Under the pieces are notes generated by a model. The model had not been told where the DNA came from. It saw nothing but the letters and a program-made list of their open reading frames with translations, and ran no database searches. The translations under genes and the position numbers were made by a program. From Watersipora subatra (lineage: Eukaryota; Bryozoa; Gymnolaemata; Cheilostomatida; Watersiporidae): a stretch of 64,000 nucleotides of DNA. Every line of letters begins with the position of its first letter. Position 1 is the first letter of the stretch. Of this stretch, positions 60,201 to 64,000 are shown piece after piece. The DNA is taken from NCBI RefSeq assembly GCF_963576615.1, contig NC_088711.1:57826248-57890247 (forward strand), written 5' to 3'.

Positions 60201-63200
60201 TAGTTTATGTTGAAATGAAAAACATCCCAGAAAAACTGCCTTCTAGTAGTAAATTTAAAGATAGAACAATAGAATTGCTATACAGGTTTTTAAAGTTTTT
60301 TCAGAGGCTAGCTAGTCTGGGCAACTTTACCAAAAGTTCATTTACCGTTTTGCAAAGAGCAGTGCTTAGCAAAGGTCATTGAGCTAAAAGCCAACTTTTT
60401 GCATTGTAGCAAAATAGTGATTGCGGTAAATTTAGGTTTTGATAGAAAGAAAATTATAATCTTGTTTGGAAGTGGTATTTTAGCATTGACAGGTCTTGTG
60501 TTTACCCAAGCTGCTTATTTTATAGGTTTTCGACGGAAATGTAGATGGAACTACAACAAGACAGCGTATGTTCCCAACACCAGTAAATGCTAGGTACATC
60601 AGAGTCCTGCCACAAGCAAGTTACAGAATGCCAGCTTTGAGATTGGAGTTAATTGGATGTGGGTTGCAAAATACTTATCCACCAACTGCCGGTACCCCCA
60701 TTAAAGATTCAACCGCTACTCCACCAACTGGCACCAACCCAGAGAAAGGTACAACTGCTTACCCACAACCTGGTAGCAACCCAGTAAAAGATACAACTGC
60801 TCACCCACAACCTGGTACCAACCCAGAGAAAGGTACAACTGCTCACCCACAACCTGGTAGCAACCCAGTGAAAGGTACAACTGCTCGCCCACAACCTGGT
60901 AGCAACCCAGTAAAAGATACAACTGCTCACCCACAACCTGGTACCAACCCAGTGAAAGATACAACTGCTCACCCACAACCTGGTAGCAACCCAGAGAAGG
61001 ATACAACTGCTCACCCACAACCTGGTACCAACCCAGAGAAAGGTACAACTGCTCACCCACAACCTGGTAGCAACCCAGTAAAAGATACAACTGCTCACCC
61101 ACAACCTGGTACCAACCCAGAGAAGGATACAACTGCTCACCCACAACCTGGTACCAACCCAGAGAAAGGTACAACTGCTCACCCACAACCTGGTAGCAAC
61201 CCAGTAAAAGATACAACTGCTCACCCACAACCTGGTAGCAACCCAGAGAAAGATACAACTGCTCACCCACAACCTGGTAGCAACCCAGTGAAAGATACAA
61301 CTGCTCGCCCACAACCTGGTAGCAACCCAGTAAAAGATACAACTGCTCACCCACAACCTGGTACCAACCCAGAGAAAGATACAACTGCTCACCCACAACA
61401 TGGTACCAACCCAGAGAAGGATACAACTGCTCACCCACGACCTGGTACCAACCCAGAGAAAGGTACAACTGCTCACCCACAACCTGGTAGCAACCCAGTA
61501 AAAGATACAACTGCTCACCCACAACCTGGTACCAACCCAGAGAAAGATACAACTGCTCACCCACAACATGGTACCAACCCAGAGAAGGATACAACTGCTC
61601 ACCCACGACCTGGTACCAACCCAGAGAAAGGTACAACTGCTCACCCACAACCTGGTAGCAACCCAGTAAAAGATACAACTGCTCACCCACAACCTGGTAC
61701 CAACCCAGAGAAAGATACAACTGCTCACCCACAACCTGGTACCAACCCAGAGAAGGATACAACTGCTCACCCACAACCTGGTACCAACCCAGAGAAAGGT
61801 ACAACTGCTCGCCCACAACCTGGTAGCAACCCAGTAAAAGATACAACTGCTCACCCACAACCTGGTACCAACCCAGAGAAAGATACAACTGCTCACCCAC
61901 AACCTGGTATCAACCCAGAGAAATATACAACTGCTCACCCACAACCTGGTACCATCATAGAGAAAGGTACAACTGCTCACCCACAACCTGGTAGCATTCC
62001 CCCGAAAGGTGTTACAGCTAACCCACCACGTGGCACCGGCCCTGTGAAAGAGCCAACTGTTAAACCACCAACAATTTCTGTACCGTACTACTGCGGTAAT
62101 TGGACCAAATTCTACAACCTTGACAACCCCCAAGTTAGTTCAGGTGACACGGAGAGCGTTATTGCTCTTACTCACAGAGAGAACATTTGTAACAAACCCG
62201 GTGATGTAGTTGTTGATGTTAAATGCCGTATGAGTCAAGGTGAAGCTGTCTGGTCAAGTGGTCACCAAGTCGGAGTTGTATGCGATATGCAGGTGAGTCT
62301 CATGTTAAAACTGAGAAATGGTGCACAGTTGGCAGCGCAAACCACTGTTGGCCATTCTATTATCATTTATGTGCTGAATGATATTCCATAAGTCGATAAG
62401 AAATCATTGGAGAATCTACAATTACGCTGTTAGCCAATTGTGCTGTTTTGCTGATTTATGGTTCAACAAATCTTATTTGGCTAACGCTCTACAATAGCGC
62501 GCCTTGCCACGCAACTGACAACAGCTACTGCGCAAATGCGCTTGCAAATGCAAAACACTTGTTTACAACACTTATCAACCCTGTGAAATATAACACGATG
62601 GTTTCTTTAAAAAACCATCAAGTCAATGTTGTACAAAAGTTTATTGTATAATTTGATGAGAAATAATTATTTTCGTAGACACAACATAGTAGTAATATGA
62701 CACTCAATTTCATATTAGAGATTTTGAAGATTATCTCAGCTATTTGCCAGCCATTCAAAAATAATTAAAAAGCTGCTTTCAGCCAAGTTTGTTTCTAATT
62801 TCATTTTTTAAGCTAGCCATTGTGAATCGTCATAGTCTACATATGTTACACCCAAAGCAGTTTTTGAAATCTTCTGGTACGTATATAGCCAGTTTATAAT
62901 ACCAAGAGTTACCGATAACTTTGTTATCGAAATATGACTATTGTCACCTATTACTAGTATTAGCAAGCCTACAAACAGTAGAACCATTTTAGTTTAACTG
63001 ACAATGAACAAACGATTGATTGAATAACTCTTCAGCCTTTTGGCACCAAAGAGTGTCCTAATTCCGTCTTTGAACGTCGCACATGGTATTTGTTTTTTTA
63101 TGGTGTAAATGGAGAAAAGGTAAAGCAACTATACGCCTAACTGATATATTCAAACGCATGTGTTCGTGAAGGCTTTATCAACTCAGTGAAGAACAGTGCT

Positions 63201-64000
63201 TTTTATATATTGGCTAATAGCATAAATTGTTCTGGCATTCAGCTCAACAGTGTTAACTAGAGCAAGCTCGATCTTAGTGTTAGGTTACATGGCTAGTACT
63301 ACCAGGATGAGAGTGGAAGAGCATTCGTCATGTTATGCACTTCCAAAGAAGTCCAACATACACATAGCTGTGTTTGTGGTCTAAACTTTGAATGTTTGTT
63401 TTTCAATAGTTTTCGAATTAAAATCAATTCTTCATTGAATAATATTTAAAGTTCAAGATTGTCTGATTATTAGCAAAGTCCGAATAGCTCGCATTCTTGC
63501 TTAATGTTCTCACAAAGTTGATTGGCTATTGCAGTGAACAAAATACTGCAACCAAAATGTTTACTATTCGTTGAACTGTCTTGATTTTTGATTAAAATTA
63601 CGATGTTGTAGAATGATGGTCTCCGATGTCTTAATTCTGACCAGGGGGTGCCAGGTTTACCTTCTTACCTTCAACAAGGTTGTAATGATTATGAGATATC
63701 TATCTTGTGTGAATGTGCTCCTGTCTCCCCTTCAACTGAAAAACCTCCAGTGAAAGGCACAACTGCTCACCCACCAGAAGTTACCTTCCTAGATAAAGGT
63801 ACAACTGCTCATCCACTAACTGGTAGCAACCCAGAAAAAGATTCAACCGCTACTCCACCATCTGGTAGCAACCCAGTGAAAGATACAACTGCTCACCCAC
63901 AACCTGGTAGCATTCCCCCGAAAGGTGTTACAGCTAACCCACCACGTGGCACCGGCCCTGTGAAAGAGCCAACTGTTAAACCACAATCTGGTACCAACCC
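26995..64000 (+). CDS. Secreted gel-forming mucin: D1-D2-D'-D3, CysD/WxxW, PTS repeats, discoidin domain (3' end outside window)
   Basis: One gene of at least 42 exons. Exons: 26995-27041, 27231-27262, 27614-27930, 28708-28857, 29136-29283, 29378-29496, 30361-30514, 31368-31599, 31938-32122, 32621-32784, 33028-33202, 33411-33548, 33920-34090, 35525-35762, 36588-36805, 37296-37404, 38306-38565, 39185-39366, 39546-39650, 40120-40274, 41007-41137, 41507-41659, 42521-42665, 43751-43890, 44175-44303, 44440-44585, 45370-45550, 45664-45739, 46538-46644, 46746-46972, 47765-50330, 50445-50534, 51241-51392, 53419-53934, 54082-55224, 55372-55857, 56005-56490, 56638-56893, 58196-58404, 59594-59737, 60526-62292, 63612-64000+. 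Phases agree at every junction, giving 4,312 residues in the window. Gel-forming mucins are secreted, disulfide-linked through their D assemblies and O-glycosylated on PTS tracts. The D4/CTCK end is not seen. Confidence 0.88.
27614..31599 (+). CDS. Mucin D1 assembly: VWD, C8, TIL
   Basis: Exons 3-8, residues about 27-399. The VWD (27614-29283) opens [20 protein letters not shown]. It carries [16 protein letters not shown], which combines the CGLC motif with the Asn/Asp calcium-site pattern of D domains. The C8 module follows (29378-30514) with regularly spaced Cys. The TIL module (31368-31599) starts [14 protein letters not shown] and ends ECPC, then CNTCTC. In VWF and MUC2 the D1 CGLC is implicated in intersubunit disulfide exchange. 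The final TGC codon is split by a phase-2 intron. The donor after 31599 (GTCAGC) is weak but phase-correct. Confidence 0.85.
29812..30262. repeat. Foldback MITE in a mucin intron, copy 1
   Basis: Terminal inverted repeats begin GATGAACTTGCAC on the left and end GTGTAAGTTCATC on the right, with arms over 130 bp. Arm landmarks are TTTATCAG(C/A)AAGTAT and TTTTTGATGTTTAAGGTGATC. It belongs to the same family as 34318-34773 and 39703-39975. Confidence 0.8.
31938..35762 (+). CDS. Mucin D2 assembly: VWD, C8, TIL
   Basis: Exons 9-14, residues about 400-756. The linker [13 protein letters not shown] leads into [19 protein letters not shown], the canonical VWD opening. The second half carries [15 protein letters not shown], with the first Cys of a CGLC motif replaced by Gly. 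The C8 part spans 33411-34090 (EPCANYVDR to PWRSAVKMC). TIL (35525-35762) opens [14 protein letters not shown] and ends ECPC. Exon 13 begins at TTTACAG|CTTGCGAAAGC (33919/33920). The upstream candidate acceptor at 33892 does not keep phase. Confidence 0.85.
34318..34773. repeat. Foldback MITE in a mucin intron, copy 2
   Basis: It begins GATGAACTTACAC and ends GTGTAAGTTCATC. Arms of about 145 bp are clear reverse complements, with TTTTATCAGAAAGTTTCGG against its partner and TGAGGTGATCTGACTGCCA against TGGCAGTCAGATCAGCTCA. The centre shares CTCTATTCTGTTGGTCTCTT with the copy at 39703. Confidence 0.85.
36588..37404 (+). CDS. Mucin D' region: TIL-E' without VWD
   Basis: Exons 15-16, residues about 757-865. 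A linker ECTKGILVC and a short Pro/Thr insert ([11 protein letters not shown]) precede a TIL module. That module opens [18 protein letters not shown], continues [10 protein letters not shown] and ends with [15 protein letters not shown]. The absence of a VWD between this TIL and the preceding one is the D' arrangement of VWF and gel-forming mucins. It ends in a phase-2 split Cys codon. Confidence 0.8.
37905..38104 (+). repeat. SINE-like element, family B, in a mucin intron
   Basis: It begins GCCGTGCGCAGTGAGAGATC and contains GGTGCAGGCGGTAGAGTGCG (A-box-like) and CTGAGTTCAATTTC (B-box-like). It ends GGACACGGCTCTTATTATAG. It matches 40720-40940 throughout. Confidence 0.65.
38167..38206. repeat. 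Perfect 17-bp stem hairpin in a mucin intron
   Basis: AAACAGCTACAAATCAC at 38167-38183 pairs with its exact reverse complement at 38190-38206 around a 6-base loop. It lies 100 bp before the D3 VWD exon at 38306. Confidence 0.8.
38306..42665 (+). CDS. Mucin D3 assembly: VWD, C8, TIL-E3
   Basis: Exons 17-23, residues about 866-1242. The VWD opens [19 protein letters not shown] and closes with [16 protein letters not shown], again without the first Cys of CGLC. The C8 region lies at 40120-41137 ([15 protein letters not shown] to WRDQDTC). The following Cys-rich exons have [15 protein letters not shown] and CQPKACPPG, then [13 protein letters not shown] and CDSCENC, matching the TIL/E region after mucin D3. 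In VWF, D3 cysteines form intersubunit bonds. The Cys equivalent to the second Cys of CGLC is kept here. Confidence 0.83.
38946..39017 (+). repeat. 24-bp tandem repeat, three copies, intronic
   Basis: The unit AATTGTGTTACCACGTAATTAAGG is repeated three times with near identity, in the intron between exons 17 and 18. Confidence 0.85.
39703..39975. repeat. Foldback MITE, truncated copy 3
   Basis: The left arm and centre match 34318-34620 (TGAACTTTCAC start, GAGGTGATATGACTGCCAGG, CTCTATTCCGTCAGTCTCTT). The right arm is missing, so this copy is truncated near TTTTGCTTAATCTTAG. Confidence 0.75.
40430..40655 (+). repeat. 18-bp minisatellite, intronic
   Basis: About twelve copies of GTACACTCGATGTATTA, with variants such as TTGTACACTCGGTGTATT, in the intron between exons 20 and 21. 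Confidence 0.9.
40720..40940 (+). repeat. SINE-like element, family B, in a mucin intron
   Basis: It begins near TGCTCTGTGAGAGATCATCA, shares ATTACATGCACAATTAATC-like sequence with 37905-38104, carries CCCGAACTCAATTCC (B-box-like) and ends AACTCTTATTATAGTAAAGA. Confidence 0.65.
41724..41885 (+). repeat. 21-bp minisatellite, intronic
   Basis: Seven to eight copies of CTAGCTCACTCTATGAATGCA with point variants. The 68-codon open frame across it follows from the period being a multiple of three and is not taken as a gene. Confidence 0.9.
42726..43131. mobile_element. Non-autonomous DNA transposon (MITE) rich in TAAGCCGCA motifs
   Basis: The ends are CTACCGTACTTTTCGGACTA on the left and TAGTCCAAAAAGTATGGTAG on the right, which are inverted repeats. 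Internal TATAAGCCGCA motifs recur near both ends. A nested 15-bp inverted repeat TTCTTTCACCGCTAG lies near 42978-42992 and 43027-43041. No transposase is encoded, and the superfamily is not assigned. Confidence 0.7.
43751..44303 (+). CDS. Mucin exons 24-25: VWC-like end and first PTS linker
   Basis: Exon 24 completes the split Cys with [10 protein letters not shown] and VPCEK, then turns Thr/Pro-rich ([17 protein letters not shown]). Exon 25 (44175-44303) has three 14-residue PTS units such as [14 protein letters not shown] and [14 protein letters not shown]. The exon ends inside such a unit at CCAACTG|GTAAGAG, so the donor sits in repeat-unit sequence. O-glycosylation is expected from the composition. 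Confidence 0.8.
44440..45550 (+). CDS. Mucin CysD (WxxW) domain 1
   Basis: Exons 26-27. It opens [15 protein letters not shown], with the WxxW motif that names the family. It continues with [17 protein letters not shown] and, after a phase-0 intron, VECRVANQK and a distal [12 protein letters not shown]. CysD domains in MUC2, MUC5AC and MUC5B lie between PTS blocks and form non-covalent cross-links. The 784-bp intron inside the domain holds two minisatellites. Confidence 0.85.
44605..44765 (+). repeat. 16-bp minisatellite (TTCTTGTACATGTGGT), intronic
   Basis: About ten diverged copies centred on TTGTACATGTGGTTTT in the intron within CysD 1. Confidence 0.85.
45022..45258 (+). repeat. 50-bp minisatellite, intronic
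   Basis: Copies start at 45022, 45072, 45122, 45172 and 45222 (last partial). The unit begins GGGATACATGCTTGGATGG, and copies are nearly identical. Because 50 is not a multiple of three, repeats appear in all three forward open frames. Confidence 0.95.
45664..46644 (+). CDS. Mucin exons 28-29: Thr/Arg/Pro-rich linker
   Basis: Exons 45664-45739 and 46538-46644 encode a linker rich in Thr, Pro and Arg ([38 protein letters not shown]). It is poorly conserved in type and was recognised by composition, splice sites and phase. The joining codon is GG|T. A TA-rich microsatellite and a 19-bp repeat lie in the intron. Confidence 0.65.
45763..45842 (+). repeat. 19-bp minisatellite (TTAGCCTTCTATTGTCA), intronic
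   Basis: Four to five copies of AGCCTTCTATTGT(C/T)AT(T/G) in the intron between exons 28 and 29. Confidence 0.85.
46018..46205. repeat. TATA/TATG-rich microsatellite, intronic
   Basis: Interrupted runs of TATATA, TATGTATA and ATTTATAT over about 190 bp. Confidence 0.85.
46746..47900 (+). CDS. Mucin CysD (WxxW) domain 2
   Basis: Exon 30 (46746-46972) and the start of exon 31 (from 47765). A PTS-like lead is followed by [15 protein letters not shown], the WxxW motif. It continues with [20 protein letters not shown] and, across a phase-0 intron, [15 protein letters not shown] and [12 protein letters not shown]. This is the closest match in the window to the vertebrate CysD pattern (IECR, GQ-V-CD, GL-C, C-DYE-R--C). 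Confidence 0.87.
47765..50330 (+). CDS. Mucin exon 31: end of CysD 2 and giant PTS repeat exon
   Basis: A 2,566-bp exon. After the CysD end (CECAP) and a few 14-residue PTS units, it carries 27 near-identical 84-bp units, then a unique PTS end ([19 protein letters not shown]). It ends in phase 1 at ACAACAG|GTGGGA. Pro, Thr and Ser make up about 57% of each 28-residue unit, as expected of an O-glycosylated mucin region. The acceptor is ATATTTTAG at 47764. An in-frame ATG at 47807 is internal. Confidence 0.88.
47978..50250 (+). repeat. Coding 84-bp tandem repeat, 27 units, alternating types
   Basis: Units start at 47978 and recur every 84 bp to 50246. Two types alternate: one with [17 protein letters not shown] and one with [17 protein letters not shown], giving a 168-bp higher-order unit. 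The alternation breaks once near 48900, where two units of the first type are adjacent. A C/T and A/G difference in the SPTK codons (AGCCCGACG versus AGTCCAACG) marks sub-blocks. Confidence 0.93.
50445..51392 (+). CDS. Mucin exons 32-33: TIL-like module
   Basis: Exon 32 (50445-50534) reads [19 protein letters not shown], and exon 33 (51241-51392) continues [18 protein letters not shown] and [14 protein letters not shown]. The Cys spacing and CPPGQ opening fit a TIL-type module between PTS and VWC. Assignment is moderate because it is split and short. The donor AAG|GTTTGT of exon 33 is non-ideal but phase-correct. Confidence 0.7.
51393..53418. other. Mucin intron of 2.0 kb
   Basis: It contains a family A SINE-like copy (52622-52998) and otherwise AT-rich sequence without a recognisable feature. 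Short open frames near 52880-53336 lie in and beside the repeat. Confidence 0.6.
52622..52998 (+). repeat. SINE-like element, family A, in a mucin intron
   Basis: It begins GATTAGCGGAATGTCCGACG and contains the block shared with 445-770. The tRNA-like part has GTGTAGCTTAATGGGTTAG and GAGATCAAATCG. It ends ACACCGAAATTTATATATAT. The TA-rich end is the usual family A terminus. Confidence 0.7.
53419..53934 (+). CDS. Mucin exon 34: VWC module, PTS and first half of CysD 3
   Basis: It opens [21 protein letters not shown] followed by IDCQRSSVC, a von Willebrand factor C pattern (W-DP-PC-C-C---I-C). A PTS stretch follows with [16 protein letters not shown]. The exon closes with the CysD half beginning [15 protein letters not shown] and ending VVCDMQ at a phase-0 donor. 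The WxxW position reads WSQF, so the second Trp is Phe. The CysD is completed by the next exon. Confidence 0.83.
54082..55224 (+). CDS. Mucin exon 35: CysD 3 end, PTS, uninterrupted CysD 4, PTS, CysD 5 start
   Basis: A 1,143-bp exon, 381 codons. It completes CysD 3 ([10 protein letters not shown] to [11 protein letters not shown]). A PTS tract follows, then an entire CysD with no intron ([13 protein letters not shown] to [13 protein letters not shown]). A second PTS tract and the first half of CysD 5 close the exon at the same VVCDMQ|GTGAGC donor as its neighbours. It looks like a 633-bp cassette with an extra CysD inserted. Confidence 0.85.
55372..55857 (+). CDS. Mucin exon 36: CysD 5 end, PTS, CysD 6 start
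   Basis: A 162-codon exon with the CysD second half [15 protein letters not shown] to FCKCAP. A PTS tract follows ([28 protein letters not shown]), then a CysD first half with WSQF. It is one unit of the 633-bp cassette. Confidence 0.87.
56005..56490 (+). CDS. Mucin exon 37: CysD 6 end, PTS, CysD 7 start
   Basis: A near-identical duplicate of exon 36. It differs at a few positions, for example IPASLQ for IPAMLQ and DIES for DTES. Length and both splice sites are the same as in exon 36. Confidence 0.87.
56638..56893 (+). CDS. Mucin exon 38: CysD 7 end and PTS leading to the discoidin domain
   Basis: It begins like the cassette exons (HDGLRC to FCKCAP) but diverges after [14 protein letters not shown] into a short PTS end ([13 protein letters not shown]). 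It stops at a phase-1 donor A|GTAAGC in place of a CysD start. This ends the cassette array and joins to the F5/8C domain. Confidence 0.82.
56974..57055. repeat. TATATG/CACATG microsatellite, intronic
   Basis: Runs of TATATATGTATATACA and ACATGTATATA directly precede the dispersed repeat at 57050. Confidence 0.8.
57050..57395 (+). repeat. Dispersed repeat, copy of 16895-17265
   Basis: It begins ACTAGTTGAATGCCCTGG, then AGTCTTTGCACAGAAAG. It contains AAAAGAAAAAATAAAACAAC and ends near GTCTGTTTTGCTACGATTAC. It lies in the intron between exons 38 and 39. Confidence 0.75.
57475..57985 (+). repeat. Dispersed repeat with SINE-like 3' part, inverted relative to 12405-13020
   Basis: The 5' block has GAAGCTATCCATCAAAGCTC. 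The 3' part is tRNA-like with TATAACTCAGTGGTAGAACG and GGAGTTCAAATCC, then a tail with TAGTTATAGCTGGACATACA ending in a TA run. It shares the tail type with family A. Confidence 0.65.
58196..60660 (+). CDS. Mucin F5/8 type C (discoidin) domain
   Basis: Exons 39, 40 and the start of 41. It opens [21 protein letters not shown] and continues with [15 protein letters not shown] and [30 protein letters not shown] and [10 protein letters not shown] follow, and ARYIRVLPQ then closes with LRLELIGCG. The two terminal Cys, W(I/L)QVDL, VTGVxTQG and the LRxELxGC end are the family's hallmarks. Discoidin domains bind glycans, lipids or collagen in other proteins. The ligand here is unknown. Confidence 0.88.
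58651..59415. mobile_element. mariner-type non-autonomous element in the discoidin intron
   Basis: The ends are TACAGTCATATCTCGACAT on the left and ATATCGAGGTATGACTGTA on the right, inverted repeats flanked by TA, as expected for Tc1/mariner insertion. The interior has repeated TCTCAAATTT and CTCGTAT motifs. The open frame near 59119-59472 does not resemble a transposase. Confidence 0.7.
59738..60525. other. Mucin intron between discoidin exons, no feature seen
   Basis: AT-rich. No repeat or coding segment is recognised. The open frame ending near 60593 overlaps the next exon in another frame. Confidence 0.5.
60526..62292 (+). CDS. Mucin exon 41: discoidin end, 42-bp PTS repeat, CysD 8 start
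   Basis: A 589-codon exon. After the end of the discoidin domain ([15 protein letters not shown]), a long PTS tract of 14-residue units follows, consensus [14 protein letters not shown], with S/T, E/V and G/D variants. Unique PTS sequence follows ([20 protein letters not shown]), then CYSD-type [15 protein letters not shown] to VVCDMQ at a phase-0 donor. The WxxW position reads WTKF. The apparent stop far downstream is in the intron. Confidence 0.87.
60751..61985 (+). repeat. Coding 42-bp tandem repeat, 30 copies
   Basis: ACAACTGCT recurs from 60751 to 61969 at exact 42-bp steps, giving 30 copies. Variants (GGTAGCAACCCAGTAAAAG versus GGTACCAACCCAGAGAAAG) form blocks that are themselves repeated, for example a 210-bp block with a CAACATGG variant seen twice near 61390 and 61560. 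The minus strand is open across it only because of the repeat. Confidence 0.93.
62293..63611. other. Mucin intron inside CysD 8, no feature seen
   Basis: A 1.3-kb intron bounded by GTGAGT and TGTTGTAG. AT-rich, with no recognised repeat family or coding segment. Confidence 0.6.
63612..64000 (+). CDS. Mucin exon 42 (partial): CysD 8 end and further PTS units
   Basis: It opens [15 protein letters not shown] and completes the CysD with [17 protein letters not shown] units of the same 14-residue type follow ([16 protein letters not shown] and [18 protein letters not shown], the latter a repeat of the end of exon 41). The exon is still open at the window edge. Its PTS end repeats that of exon 41, so a further CysD is likely just beyond the window. 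Confidence 0.85.

Noticed and set aside
60709..62133. Long minus-strand open frames (up to 474 codons) across the 42-bp repeat
   Set aside because: A 42-bp unit without a stop in a given frame stays open when repeated. The protein would be a monotonous Trp/Ser/Cys repeat with no domain, while the plus strand continues a phase-consistent mucin exon.

Overview
The window is animal genomic DNA, most likely from a marine invertebrate. It is AT-rich and packed with short dispersed repeats. Its two genes are split into many exons with GT-AG introns. A lophotrochozoan is my best guess from the mix of a Toll-like receptor with a gel-forming mucin that carries WxxW and discoidin domains, but the sequence alone does not fix the species. 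Exon models were built by hand from splice sites, reading phase and domain continuity. In both genes the reading phase closes at every junction.

Layout. 1-3000 holds repeats and no recognised gene. 3007 (or 5145) to 13614, + strand, is a complete Toll-like receptor gene: signal peptide, leucine-rich repeats, LRRCT, one membrane span, and a TIR domain interrupted by introns. Its last intron holds a 1.2-kb minisatellite and a perfect 76-bp palindrome. About 13954-26900 is intergenic, with SINE-like elements, a hAT-type MITE, foldback repeats and AT-rich tandem repeats. 26995 to beyond the window end, + strand, is one very large secreted gel-forming mucin gene. Forty-two exons are in the window, encoding at least 4,312 residues.

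Mucin architecture in order: signal peptide; D1 (VWD-C8-TIL); D2; D'; D3; Pro/Thr/Ser (PTS) linkers; CysD (WxxW) domains 1 and 2; a 27-copy 84-bp coding PTS repeat; TIL-like and VWC modules; CysD 3 to 7, spread over recently duplicated 633-bp exon-plus-intron cassettes; an F5/8 type C (discoidin) domain; a 30-copy 42-bp coding PTS repeat; CysD 8; more PTS sequence running off the end. The N-terminal half matches the D1-D2-D'-D3 assembly of VWF and MUC2-type mucins, which drives disulfide multimerisation. The PTS tracts should be O-glycosylated, and a discoidin domain offers a possible surface- or glycan-binding site. The C-terminal D4/cystine-knot region, if present, lies outside.

A membrane innate-immune receptor and a mucus-forming protein are neighbours in the same orientation, which may suit an epithelial barrier. 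No functional link between them is shown by the sequence. Most remaining structure is repetitive: two tRNA-derived SINE-like families, several foldback/MITE families (one recurring in three mucin introns) and many intronic minisatellites.
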